A DNA stretch of 10,456 nucleotides from DATGQT01 sp033720695 (GTDB lineage Bacteria; Bacteroidota; Rhodothermia; Rhodothermales; Rubricoccaceae), in the NCBI GenBank assembly GCA_033720695.1, contig JAWWCA010000128.1, positions 1 to 10,456 on the forward strand, read 5' to 3'. Positions 1 through 6,849 of this stretch are shown here, piece by piece. Position 1 is the stretch's first letter, and every line of letters starts with the position of its first letter. The notes under the pieces are model-generated. The model was given only the letters and a program-made list of their open reading frames with translations. It searched no databases and was not told the origin of the DNA. The translations under genes were made by a program, and so were the position numbers.

Positions 1-60
1 CGCCGCGCGCTCTTCGTCTCCATCAACGGCATCGCCGCCGCCATGCAGAGCACGGGCTGA
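1..60 (+). CDS. ppc: Phosphoenolpyruvate carboxylase, C-terminal end (partial)
   Basis: Only the last 19 codons and the TGA stop lie in the window. The frame reads through ...FVSINGIAAAMQSTG and stops. PEP carboxylases end in a highly conserved tail of the form (I)xGIAAGMRNTG, whose terminal QNTG/RNTG residues sit in the active-site region; the tail seen here (NGIAAAMQSTG) matches that pattern closely. The enzyme adds bicarbonate to phosphoenolpyruvate to make oxaloacetate, refilling the TCA cycle in the cytosol. The call rests entirely on this short tail, so the body of the gene to the left would have to confirm it. It converges on the next gene, with 31 bp between the two stops. Confidence 0.75.
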   Translation, partial: RRALFVSINGIAAAMQSTG

Positions 61-61
61 C

Positions 62-74
62 GCCCCGGAGGGGC
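62..74 (+). terminator. Small GC hairpin after ppc (possible weak terminator)
   Basis: Directly after the ppc stop there is a 5-bp inverted repeat, GCCCC-GGA-GGGGC, with a 3-nt loop. It is followed by CTTCGCTCTC and not by a T run. It sits between two convergent genes, where a transcription stop is expected. In DNA this GC-rich a 5-bp hairpin can arise by chance, so the call is weak. Confidence 0.2.
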
Positions 75-91
75 CTTCGCTCTCGGCAGCG

Positions 92-754
92 CTACGCCGC
101 GCGCCGGAAGGGGGCCTCGGTGAGCGCGAGGAGCCGGTCGAGCTGCGCCTCGGTGATCCCCGGGGGGGTGCGCGTGTTGGGGACGGTGCCGAACAGCGCG
201 AGGAGGTGGTCCTGCGTGACGACGGGGGGGTCGTGGAGGTCGAGCACGCGCGGGGTGCAGACGAGGACGGTCCCGCAGGCCGCCGCCCGCTCGATGCACA
301 CGTCGTCCCAGGCGTCGTCGTGGGGGCGGCCGTGGTGGATCGTGAGCGCGACCGGCAGCGGCGGGTTGCCGTCCACGACGCAGTTGCTCGGCGGGTCCAT
401 CCCGGCGGCCCGGTACCACGCCGCGGCAGCGGCGTGCGTCTCGAACCGCCGCGACACCTCCAGCACCGCGACGAGCCGCCAGTGGGGGACGCGGACCTCG
501 CCCCACCGCCCCTTCGTGGTGACATAGACGACGGTGTCGCCGGGGCGGAGGCGTGGGGCGAAGTTGCGCCCTCGGCTGGAGGCCGTGATGGCGGGGGCGC
601 GGTGCTCGAAGTCGGGCTCGCGTCGGGAGCGCCCGTTGACGAAGGGGGGGAGCCCGTACTTCAGCAGGGCCTTCCGCCCGCCGGCCGTCTTGCACAGCGG
701 CCAGTAGGAGCAGAGGTAGAACCGTGGGGGCTCGGGGCGGCAGGTCGGCGTCAT
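92..754 (-). CDS. Uncharacterised conserved-looking 220-residue protein, possible PUA-like fold
   Basis: I do not recognise the family. The reading frame codes for a soluble 220-residue protein with no signal peptide or membrane span. It starts at an ATG (754) and stops 31 bp from the ppc stop. It looks genuinely coding: the composition is mixed and globular, and the bulky residues cluster as in a real core. Near the N-terminus is FYLCSYWPLCK (residues 12-22), then a YGLPPFV segment, a charged SRREPDFEH stretch, and RPGDTVVYVTTKG (about 70-82). Next come HWRLVAVLEVSRRFETHAAAAAWY (about 91-114) and a Pro/Asn-rich loop with two conserved-type Cys/His patches. The 'GD-VVY-T...hWRLVAVLEV' arrangement recalls small beta-barrel PUA/EVE/ASCH-like domains that bind modified bases or RNA, but this is an analogy from pattern only. 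It is divergent from the lipid kinase gene. Confidence is for being a real gene, not for any function. Confidence 0.7.
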   Translation of the reverse strand: MTPTCRPEPPRFYLCSYWPLCKTAGGRKALLKYGLPPFVNGRSRREPDFEHRAPAITASSRGRNFAPRLRPGDTVVYVTTKGRWGEVRVPHWRLVAVLEVSRRFETHAAAAAWYRAAGMDPPSNCVVDGNPPLPVALTIHHGRPHDDAWDDVCIERAAACGTVLVCTPRVLDLHDPPVVTQDHLLALFGTVPNTRTPPGITEAQLDRLLALTEAPFRRAA

Positions 755-861
755 GACTGGAAGCTCGGGGCGCGCCGTGCCAGCGCCGCGTCAGCGCATT
801 GGCGCGTGGACCGAACCGCCTCCCCCCCTCGGCGTTCGAGCGACCCCCACTCCCCACGCCT

Positions 862-1800
862 GTGCGCACCTGCATCATCCGCAACCCCGGCTCCGGCAGC
901 GCCGACGAGGCCGCCGCCCTCTTCGACGCCGTCGCGGCGCGCGAGGACCTCACGCTCGTGGAGTCCGACTCGGCCGCGGCGATGGAGCAGGCCGTACGGG
1001 ACGCCGCCGAGGCGGGCTTCGACGTCGTCGCCGCGGCCGGCGGCGACGGGACCGTCCACGCCGCCGCGAACGCGCTCATGGCGGTGGGCCACACCGCCGA
1101 CGAGCGGCCCGCCCTCGCCGTCCTCCCCCTCGGCACGGGAAACGACCTCGCCCGCACGCTCGCCGTCCCCCTCGACCCCGGCGAAGCCCTCGCCCTCATC
1201 GGCCACGGGCAGCGCCGCGTCCTCGACCTCATCCACGTCTGCCCGACCGAGAGCGACGCCTGCTACGCCATCAACGTGGCGGCCGGGGGGTTCACGGCCG
1301 ACATGCGCGAGCGCCTGGACGACGGGCTGAAGCAGCGCTGGGGGCCGCTGGCCTACGCCCTCGCCGGCCTCGAGACCATCCCCGACGCCACCGCCTACAA
1401 CGTCCGGCTCCGCCGCGACGACGGGCTCCTGGACCGGATGGCGCTCCACAGCCTCGTGGTGGCGAGCGCGCGGACCGCCGGCGGCGGCCAGCCCGCCGCG
1501 CCGATGGCGAACCCCGAAGACGGCTGGCTCGACGTCGTGGCCGTCCGGAAGGCCTCGGCCGGGGCCCTCGCCGCCCTCGCCGCCCGCGCCGTCGTCGGGG
1601 ACTACCTCCAGAGCGAGCTCGTCGACACGTGGCGCGTCCGCCGCCTCGCCGTCGAGGCCGCCCCGCCGATGCGGTTCACCGTCGACGGCGAGATGAAGGC
1701 GGAGACGCCGGTCACGTTCGAGGTGGTGCCACTCGCCCTCCGCGTCGTCGTCGGCGACGACTACCAGCCCGAGCCCAACTACACGCCGCCACCCGAGTAA
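862..1800 (+). CDS. Diacylglycerol kinase-family lipid kinase (YegS/DagK type)
   Basis: An ATP-dependent lipid kinase that probably phosphorylates diacylglycerol (or a related lipid) to phosphatidate at the inner face of the membrane, recycling lipid into phospholipid synthesis. From GTG 862 the product has 312 residues, normal for soluble bacterial YegS/DgkB proteins (about 290-330). Diagnostic motifs are all present: NPGSG at residues 8-12, the nucleotide-binding GGDGT at 60-64, GTGNDLAR at 91-98, and a C-terminal FTVDGE at 272-277 matching the family's (I/V)DGE. I chose GTG 862 because family members start two to five residues before the first beta strand (here RTCIIRNP). An in-frame TTG at 799 would add 21 Pro/Arg-rich residues of no recognisable character. 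No Shine-Dalgarno precedes either start. The gene is divergent from the 92-754 gene. The exact lipid substrate cannot be told from sequence. Confidence 0.92.
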   Translation: MRTCIIRNPGSGSADEAAALFDAVAAREDLTLVESDSAAAMEQAVRDAAEAGFDVVAAAGGDGTVHAAANALMAVGHTADERPALAVLPLGTGNDLARTLAVPLDPGEALALIGHGQRRVLDLIHVCPTESDACYAINVAAGGFTADMRERLDDGLKQRWGPLAYALAGLETIPDATAYNVRLRRDDGLLDRMALHSLVVASARTAGGGQPAAPMANPEDGWLDVVAVRKASAGALAALAARAVVGDYLQSELVDTWRVRRLAVEAAPPMRFTVDGEMKAETPVTFEVVPLALRVVVGDDYQPEPNYTPPPE

Positions 1801-1828
1801 AAATCGGGGCCGGGGACCGGAACCGGAT

Positions 1829-1855
1829 GGGACGCTCCAGACGTCTCAGCGTCCC
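1829..1855. promoter_or_regulatory. Near-perfect 27-bp dyad between lipid kinase and lipoprotein genes
   Basis: GGGACGCT (1829-1836) and AGCGTCCC (1848-1855) are exact reverse complements, flanking an 11-nt centre that itself contains the palindrome AGACGTCT (1839-1846). The structure begins 29 bp after the kinase stop and ends 19 bp before the lipoprotein ATG. It could be an operator for a dimeric regulator, an RNA hairpin in the lipoprotein leader, or a terminator of the kinase gene. The lack of a T run after it (TTCACCC) argues against a classical terminator. No function can be assigned by sequence alone. Confidence 0.4.
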
Positions 1856-1874
1856 TTCACCCACCGCTCCTCTC

Positions 1875-2174
1875 ATGAACGCTCTCCTGCTCCGAGCCTT
1901 CTTGCTCGGAACGCTTGCGGTCTCGCTCCCCCTCACCGGCTGCGAGACCGAAACCGAAGTCGAGCACGAGGCCGACGGGGACACCGACGTCGATCGCGAG
2001 ATCGAGTTCGACGAGGACGCCGCCGAAGAGGCCCTGAACGAAGCCGGCGAGGCCCTCGAAGACGCCGGGCAGGCGATCGAGGAGGGCGTCGAGGACGCCG
2101 CCCAGACCATCGACGACAACGTCGACCTCGGCGACAACGCCGGCGACCCCGACCCCGACGACGGCGACGGCTGA
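1875..2174 (+). CDS. Small, highly acidic predicted lipoprotein
   Basis: A 99-residue protein of unrecognised family. Residues 1-22 form a lipoprotein signal peptide: one Arg at 7, a hydrophobic stretch (AFLLGTLAVSLPL), then the lipobox L-T-G-C with the lipid-modified Cys at 23. The mature part is extraordinarily acidic and almost lacks Lys and Arg. Residues about 24-50 are a Glu/Asp-rich spacer. Residues 48-80 are Ala/Glu/Asp-rich with alanine or isoleucine recurring every three to four positions (EEALNEAGEALEDAGQAIEE), suggesting an amphipathic helix. The last 20 residues are an Asp/Gly/Pro/Asn tail. Such composition fits an envelope protein in a salt-adapted cell, possibly cation-binding, but that is inference. 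The ATG at 1875 gives the signal peptide immediately, so this start is firm. A dyad lies just upstream and a strong terminator just downstream. Confidence 0.82.
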   Translation: MNALLLRAFLLGTLAVSLPLTGCETETEVEHEADGDTDVDREIEFDEDAAEEALNEAGEALEDAGQAIEEGVEDAAQTIDDNVDLGDNAGDPDPDDGDG

Positions 2175-2197
2175 GTCGACATCCCCCCCCCCGGTCG

Positions 2198-2237
2198 CGG
2201 GGCCGGATCTCCGAGCGAGGTCCGGCCCCGTCGTTTT
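2198..2237 (+). terminator. Intrinsic terminator after the acidic lipoprotein gene
   Basis: A strong stem-loop begins 24 bp after the lipoprotein stop. GGGGCCGGA (2199-2207) pairs perfectly with TCCGGCCCC (2221-2229), and a C-G pair at 2198/2230 extends it outward. Inside, a G-U pair and three Watson-Crick pairs lengthen the stem to about 14 bp around a 5-nt loop. It is followed by TCG and then TTTT (2234-2237), the usual U tract. The T tract overlaps the stop codon of pdxH on the other strand, so the two convergent genes meet here. Read leftward there is no T run, so termination is mainly for the plus strand. Confidence 0.85.
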
Positions 2238-2886
2238 AAGGGGCGAGGCGGGTGACGGTCCAGCCGCCGTCGCCGCCAGCGGCGTAGAGGAGGCGGTCGT
2301 GGAGGCGGCTCGGGCGGCCCTGCCAGAACTCGAACCGCTCGGGGACGACGCGGAAGCCGCCCCAGAACGGCGGCCTCGGCGGCTCGGCGCCGGCGAAGCG
2401 GGCCTCGGCCTCGGCGTAGCGCGCATCGAGCGTGGCGCGGTCGGGGAGCGGCCGGCTCTGCGGCGAGGCCCAGGCGCCGACGCGGCTGCCACGCGGGCGG
2501 CGCGCGAAGTACGTGTCGGCCTCGGCCCCAGGCACGCCCTCGGCCCGGCCCTCCACGCGGACCTGCCGCTCGAGCTCGGGCCACCAGAACGTGAGCGCCG
2601 CGTGGGGGTTGGCTGTGAGCTCCCGCGCCTTCCGGCTCTCCAGGTTCGTGAAGAAGGAGAGCCCCCTTTCATCGACGTCCTTCAGGAGGACGAGCCGGGC
2701 CGAGGGGTGGCCCTCGGGCGAGGCCGTCGCCAGTGTCATCGCGTTCGGTTCGAGCGCTCCCGCCTCGACCGCCTCGGCGAGCCAGACGCGGAGCTGGTCG
2801 AAGGGGTCGGGGTGGGCGTCGGCCTCGGAGAGAGCGGCGCGCGCGTAGCGCCGGCGGAGGCCGGCGAGGTCGAGGGGCTCGGGCAT
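2236..2886 (-). CDS. pdxH: Pyridoxamine/pyridoxine 5'-phosphate oxidase
   Basis: FMN-dependent enzyme that oxidises pyridoxine 5'-phosphate or pyridoxamine 5'-phosphate to pyridoxal 5'-phosphate, the last step of PLP synthesis and salvage, in the cytosol. The 216-residue product has the usual family length (E. coli 218). Signature segments in order: N-terminal DPFDQLRVWLAEAV; FMN-binding SARLVLLKD (62-70) and FFTN (78-81) with SRKAREL (84-90); QVRVEGRAE (108-116); RPRGSRVGAWASPQS (130-144), the family's RPxxSxxGAWASxQS; and the C-terminal PROSITE-like block WGGFRVVPERFEFWQGRPSR (175-194) with HDR, ending in the typical RLAP. The product looks complete. It lies 44 bp downstream of the hybrid histidine kinase on the same strand, with no terminator visible between, so the two are probably cotranscribed. 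Confidence 0.96.
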   Translation of the reverse strand: MPEPLDLAGLRRRYARAALSEADAHPDPFDQLRVWLAEAVEAGALEPNAMTLATASPEGHPSARLVLLKDVDERGLSFFTNLESRKARELTANPHAALTFWWPELERQVRVEGRAEGVPGAEADTYFARRPRGSRVGAWASPQSRPLPDRATLDARYAEAEARFAGAEPPRPPFWGGFRVVPERFEFWQGRPSRLHDRLLYAAGGDGGWTVTRLAP

Positions 2887-2930
2887 GGGACCGCGGGAGG
2901 GGGCAGGGCCTTACCCCCCCCGCCCCGCCG

Positions 2931-5666
2931 TCAGTTCCCGTCGGCCCCTTCCGCCGGTGCGGGCAGCCCCCCACCCCCGTCTCCTGCAGAGGCCACGTCG
3001 GGAGACACGACGACGAAGCGGAAGGTGGCCTCCTCCGGCTCGTTCGAGAGAGCGGGGCCGCCGAGCACGGCGCCGAGCACGGCCAGGAGCTGCTCCCGGC
3101 TGAACGGCTTGGGGAGGTAGTCGTCGAAGCCGACGTTGAGGAAGCGCTCGCGGTCGCCGGGGAGCGCGTAGGCCGTGAAGGCCACGACGGGCACGTGAGC
3201 GTACCCGGGCAGCGCGCGGAGGCGGTGCATGACGTCCTCGCCCGAGACACCCGCGCCCAGGTTGATGTCGAGGAGGACGGCGTCGTAGCTCCCGGCCGCG
3301 GCCAGGTCGAGGGCCTCGCGGGCCGTGGCGGCCGTGGCGACGGCCGCGTAGCCGCGGAGCATCCGCGTGAGGAGGAGGCGGGTGTTGGGGTTGTCGTCCA
3401 CGACGAGGATGTGGTGGGCCGGCGCGGCGGGCTCCGTGGGCGCCTCCTCGACGTGCGGCTCGGCCTCGGAGAGCGCGCGGGGGAACGCGACCGTGAACGC
3501 GCTCCCCTCCCCCTTCGTGCTGTCGACGGCGATGCGCCCCCCCATCCGCTCGACGAGCTCGCGCGTGATGGTGAGCCCGAGGCCCGAGCCCTCGTGGCTC
3601 CGCCCGATGCCCGTGGACTCCTGCTCGAACTCGTCGAAGAGCCGGGCGAGGAACTCCGGCGCGATGCCCACGCCGGTGTCGCGGACGCGGAGGACGGCCT
3701 CGCTCTCGTCGGCCTCCACCTCCACCGTGATCTCCCCCTCGTTCGTGAACTTGATGGCGTTGCCGACGAGGTTGGTGAGCACGCGGTGGAGGGCGCCCGC
3801 GTCGACGCGGGCCTCGACGTTGGGGGCCCGCACGTGGGCTCGGAGCGAGAGGCCCCGCTCCTGGGCCAGCGGCTGCATCAGCCGGACGCACTCCTCGGCG
3901 GCGGTGGCCAGCCGGCACGGCTGCAGCGCCAGGTCCATCCGCCCGGCCTCGATGCGGGCGAGGTCGAGGACGGAGTTGAGCGTGTCCATGAGGCGCCGCC
4001 CGCTCCGCTCGATGAGTGCGACGAACTCCTGCTGCTCGGCCGGCACCTCCTCCCGGAGCACCTCGGCGAAGCCGAGGATGCCGGTGAGGGGGGTGCGGAT
4101 CTCGTGGCTCATGTTGGCGAGGAACGTGCTCTTGAGCCGAGCCACCTCCTCGGCCTGCTCCTTGGCCCGGACCAGCACGGCCTCGGCCCGCTTCCGCTCG
4201 GTCACGTCACGGGCGTTGAGGACGAGGCCGCCCACGACGGCGTCGGCGAACCGGTTCGACGCCGCGCTCTCGACGTAGACGTAGTGCCCCTCGGCGTGGC
4301 GGACGCGGCACTCGAACGAGCCGAGGTCGCCGGGCCGGCGGCGCACGCCGCCGAAGAGGAGCCGGGCGCGGCGGCGGTCCTCGGGGTGGACGAGCGTGAA
4401 CGGGGTCTGGCCGAGGAGGGCCTCGGGCGCGTAGCCGAGCACCCGCTCGACGGAGGGGCTGAGGTACGTCAGCGCGCCGTGCTCGTCGAGGACGGCCGTG
4501 ACGTCGGAGGCGTTCTGGACGAGGGACCGGAAGCGCTCCTCGCTCTTCCGCAGCGCTTGCTGGACGCGGCGCTGCGCCGTCACGTCCTCGACGGTCCCCT
4601 CGTAGTAGAGCGCGTCGCCCTCGGCGTCGTAGACGCAGCGGGCGTTGAGGCGGACGTGGACGTGGCGGCCGTCTTTCCGCTTCCACACGGCCGCGAACTG
4701 CTGCACCTCCCCCTCGCGCTCCACCTGATCGCGGAAACGCGTGCGCTGCTCGGGGTCCACGTACACGGCGTCCTCGACGGGGAGCGTCTTCACCTCCTCG
4801 CTCGTGTCGTAGCCGAGGAGGCGCACGAGGGCGGGGTTGACGACGAGGACGTGGCCCTCGGGTGTGGTGCGGTAGACGCCGAGGGGGACGCGGTCGAAGA
4901 GCGCGCGGTAGCGGGCCTCGCTGTGGGAGAGCGCCACGCGGAGGCGCCCCAGCCGGCCGTTGAGGAGGCGGAGCTCGCGGAGCGTCTGGCCCTCGTAGAA
5001 CCACCCCCACAGGAACGCGAACGCCGACGCCGTGGAGACGGCGAGGAAGGCGGCGAGGTCGAGGAGCGGCTGCGGCGTGGCGTGGGGGAAGGCGTGGCCC
5101 TGGAGCGTGAGGGTGTAGAGGAACCCGATGCCCACCACGTTGAGGGCGGCGCACACGAACGAGAGCCGCGGCCCCACCGAGAGCGCCGCCGCGAGGGGGA
5201 CGAGCGCGCTCCAGTAGAGGATGGGGTCGCCCAGGCCGGCGTCGGCGTAGGCCTGGATGAACACGATGCCGGTGTTGAGGAGGCAGAGGATCGTCCCCGG
5301 CAGCACGTGGCTCCGCGTCACCCGGAGGAGGAACGGGCACCCCAGCACGGCCAACCCGAAGGCCGCCGCCACCGCCGACTGCGTGTGGAGCCCGGAGGTC
5401 CAGAGTTGATGCGCGAGGACGCCGTAGAACGGCGCGATCGCGAAGGCCAGCAGCACCACGAACCGGGCGCGACGGTTGGTGTCGAGGCTGGCGCGCCGGA
5501 GCCGCTCCGGCAGGAACCGGTCCGTCAGCCGACGGAGGATCGTGAAGCGGTGGAGGCCCTCGTCGTCGTCGTGCCGGCGCACCGCCTCCAGAAGCGCCGC
5601 GTCGTCGAGGCGCCCATCGGGCGGACTGAGCAGGACCGGCTCGCGCGAGTCGGACGGGGAGGCCAT
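2931..5666 (-). CDS. Membrane-bound PAS-PAS hybrid sensor histidine kinase with receiver domain
   Basis: A 911-residue signalling kinase. From ATG 5666: a charged cytoplasmic start (1-66); about six hydrophobic spans (roughly 68-88, 97-118, 121-140, 147-166, 168-187, 203-223) forming a compact membrane sensor with very short loops; a linker; PAS domain 1 (about 247-370, ending in the PAC-type YYEGTVEDVTAQRR) and PAS 2 (about 371-495, ending LNARDVTERKRAE). HisKA follows with NMSHEIRTPL, phospho-acceptor His 521. The HATPase_c has an N box (Asn 636 in GNAIKFTN), G1 DTGVGI (663-668) and G2 GSGLGL (693-698). Finally comes a receiver domain (about 752-870) with acidic pair D757/D758, phospho-Asp 800, Thr 831 and Lys 853, then a disordered 40-residue tail. 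All catalytic residues are intact. No HPt or output domain is attached and no response regulator is adjacent, so its partner is unknown. In-frame codons continue upstream to 5936, but that stretch is Gly/Arg/Pro-rich and looks non-coding. Confidence 0.93.
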   Translation of the reverse strand: MASPSDSREPVLLSPPDGRLDDAALLEAVRRHDDDEGLHRFTILRRLTDRFLPERLRRASLDTNRRARFVVLLAFAIAPFYGVLAHQLWTSGLHTQSAVAAAFGLAVLGCPFLLRVTRSHVLPGTILCLLNTGIVFIQAYADAGLGDPILYWSALVPLAAALSVGPRLSFVCAALNVVGIGFLYTLTLQGHAFPHATPQPLLDLAAFLAVSTASAFAFLWGWFYEGQTLRELRLLNGRLGRLRVALSHSEARYRALFDRVPLGVYRTTPEGHVLVVNPALVRLLGYDTSEEVKTLPVEDAVYVDPEQRTRFRDQVEREGEVQQFAAVWKRKDGRHVHVRLNARCVYDAEGDALYYEGTVEDVTAQRRVQQALRKSEERFRSLVQNASDVTAVLDEHGALTYLSPSVERVLGYAPEALLGQTPFTLVHPEDRRRARLLFGGVRRRPGDLGSFECRVRHAEGHYVYVESAASNRFADAVVGGLVLNARDVTERKRAEAVLVRAKEQAEEVARLKSTFLANMSHEIRTPLTGILGFAEVLREEVPAEQQEFVALIERSGRRLMDTLNSVLDLARIEAGRMDLALQPCRLATAAEECVRLMQPLAQERGLSLRAHVRAPNVEARVDAGALHRVLTNLVGNAIKFTNEGEITVEVEADESEAVLRVRDTGVGIAPEFLARLFDEFEQESTGIGRSHEGSGLGLTITRELVERMGGRIAVDSTKGEGSAFTVAFPRALSEAEPHVEEAPTEPAAPAHHILVVDDNPNTRLLLTRMLRGYAAVATAATAREALDLAAAGSYDAVLLDINLGAGVSGEDVMHRLRALPGYAHVPVVAFTAYALPGDRERFLNVGFDDYLPKPFSREQLLAVLGAVLGGPALSNEPEEATFRFVVVSPDVASAGDGGGGLPAPAEGADGN

Positions 5667-5919
5667 CGAAGCAGAGGAATGGATCCGGGGGGGTATCGGC
5701 GGGCCCGCCGTCTTCTTCACCGAGCGCCCCGGTTTCCCCCCACGGGGGCCCGCCGTCGCTCGCTGAGGGCCTGAGGGGCCGCATGCCGTGTTTTCTACGG
5801 CCCTTCGCGCCCTCCTCATGCCGGGGCGTGTAGCTTGGCCCGCCGCACGCCCGTCGGGGGCGGCGTCGCCCTCACAAACGCCCCGCCCCGCTCGGCCGAC
5901 CCGTCCTGCTGCGCCGCCT
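5667..5919. other. Divergent intergenic region between hybrid kinase and proline dehydrogenase
   Basis: This 253-bp non-coding gap must hold the promoters of both the kinase (leftward) and proline dehydrogenase (rightward). Visible structure includes a 12-bp direct repeat GGGCCCGCCGTC at 5701-5712 and 5746-5757 (45-bp pitch). There is also a small hairpin GCCGT/ACGGC (5785-5789 and 5797-5801) around the T-rich heptamer GTTTTCT, the only AT-rich spot nearby, and a TAGCTTGG promoter-like motif at 5831-5838. No gene is evident in it. Confidence 0.6.
5831..5838 (+). promoter_or_regulatory. Candidate -7 promoter element (TAGCTTGG) for proline dehydrogenase
   Basis: TAGCTTGG lies 81 bp before the proline dehydrogenase ATG and resembles the Bacteroidota -7 element TAnnTTTG with one difference. 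The same octamer is found, correctly oriented, upstream of trxA. No convincing TTG-type -33 element is seen at the expected distance, so this is a hypothesis based on repetition and position. Confidence 0.3.
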
Positions 5920-6777
5920 ATGAAGCTCCCGTTCATCCTTGCCCGCCGGTTCGTCGCCGGCGAGACGCTCGACGAGGCCCTCCCCGCCGTCGACGCCCTC
6001 CTCCAGGACGGGCTCTACGTCACGCTCGACCTCCTCGGCGAGCACGTGACGGAGCGCGACCGCGCCGAGGCGTTCACGCAGCACTACGTGGACCTCGTCC
6101 AGCGCCTCGCCCGCTTCCGCGGCGGCCGCGATGCCAACATCTCGATCAAGCTGTCCATGATCGGGCAGGTGATCGACCACGACTACTGCGTCCAGAACCT
6201 CCGGCGGCTGCTCGCCGTCGCCCGCCAGACCCACACCTTCGTCCGCCTCGACATGGAGGGGACCGACCTCACGCAGTCGACGCTCGACGTCTTCGAGGCC
6301 GTCTACCCCGACTTCCGGGACCACGTCGGCGTCGTGCTCCAGGCGTACCTCAAGCGGACCGAGCGCGACGTCGAGCGGATGTGCGAGCTGCAGGCGCGCG
6401 TGCGCCTGTGCAAGGGGGCCTATGCCGAGCCCGAGCACCTCGCCTACCAGGACATGGTCACGATCCGGGAGAAGTTCCGCCGCTACATGAAGGCGCTCCT
6501 CCTGCACGGCCGCTACCCCGGCATTGCCACCCACGACGACGAGCTCATCGCGGCGACGAAGGCCTTCGTGACCGAGGCCGCCGTCGACCCCAACGACTTC
6601 GAGTTCCAGATGCTCTACGGCCTCCGGCCCGAGACGCAGCGCGCGCTCGTGGACGAGGGCTACAACATGCGCGTCTACGTGCCCTACGGCACCGAGTGGG
6701 TGCCGTACTTCTCGCGCCGGTTGCGCGAGCGGAAGGAGAACGTGACGTTCATCCTCCGGAACCTGTTCAAGCGGTAG
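5920..6777 (+). CDS. Proline dehydrogenase (monofunctional, FAD-dependent)
   Basis: Oxidises L-proline to 1-pyrroline-5-carboxylate, passing electrons through FAD to the quinone pool at the membrane: the first step of proline catabolism. The 285-residue product matches the short single-domain PRODH/PutB proteins (about 290-310) and not the large bifunctional PutA. Barrel motifs in order: SIKLS (75-79, Lys 77), RLDMEG (109-114), VVLQAYLKRTERD (138-150), RLCKGAY (162-168), GIATHD (201-206), EFQMLYGLR (228-236), RVYVPYG (251-257) and YFSRRLRER (263-271). The last holds the paired arginines that bind the proline carboxylate. The start at ATG 5920 gives the usual PRODH N-terminus; in-frame codons reaching upstream to 5788 are Pro/Arg-rich and unlikely to be translated. 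No P5C dehydrogenase gene is in the window, so that step must be encoded elsewhere. Confidence 0.94.
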   Translation: MKLPFILARRFVAGETLDEALPAVDALLQDGLYVTLDLLGEHVTERDRAEAFTQHYVDLVQRLARFRGGRDANISIKLSMIGQVIDHDYCVQNLRRLLAVARQTHTFVRLDMEGTDLTQSTLDVFEAVYPDFRDHVGVVLQAYLKRTERDVERMCELQARVRLCKGAYAEPEHLAYQDMVTIREKFRRYMKALLLHGRYPGIATHDDELIAATKAFVTEAAVDPNDFEFQMLYGLRPETQRALVDEGYNMRVYVPYGTEWVPYFSRRLRERKENVTFILRNLFKR

Positions 6778-6804
6778 GCCCGCCGCTCGGCGCGCCCCGC
6801 CACG

Positions 6805-6823
6805 GAGGCCCCCCGCGGGCCTC
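6805..6823 (+). terminator. Hairpin between proline dehydrogenase and M23 peptidase genes
   Basis: GAGGCCC (6805-6811) and GGGCCTC (6817-6823) form a perfect 7-bp stem with the 5-nt loop CCCGC, 27 bp after the proline dehydrogenase stop. The sequence that follows (GGTCGTCCTCGCTCTCC) is pyrimidine-rich but lacks a T run. It may be a weak terminator or an intercistronic processing hairpin; chance is possible at this GC content. Confidence 0.3.
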
Positions 6824-6849
6824 GGTCGTCCTCGCTCTCCCCGTTCCTC

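Noticed and set aside
799..861. Upstream TTG start for the lipid kinase
   Set aside because: It would add 21 Pro/Arg-rich residues absent from the family; GTG 862 gives the normal N-terminus. It cannot be fully excluded.
206..1330. Plus-strand frame across the 92-754 gene and into the lipid kinase
   Set aside because: Arg/Pro/Ala-rich low-complexity translation that conflicts with the clear lipid kinase frame; no recognisable domain.
2733..5774. Very long open plus-strand frame (over 1000 codons) opposite the histidine kinase
   Set aside because: It is rich in Arg, Glu, Gly and Val repeats with no domain, as expected for the antisense of a GC-rich gene. The kinase frame carries every catalytic motif in order, so the antisense frame is a shadow.
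5667..5936. N-terminal 90-codon extension of the hybrid histidine kinase
   Set aside because: The extension is Gly/Arg/Pro-rich, crosses the promoter region of the divergent gene and even its ATG, and lacks membrane or domain character. ATG 5666 fits a clean start.
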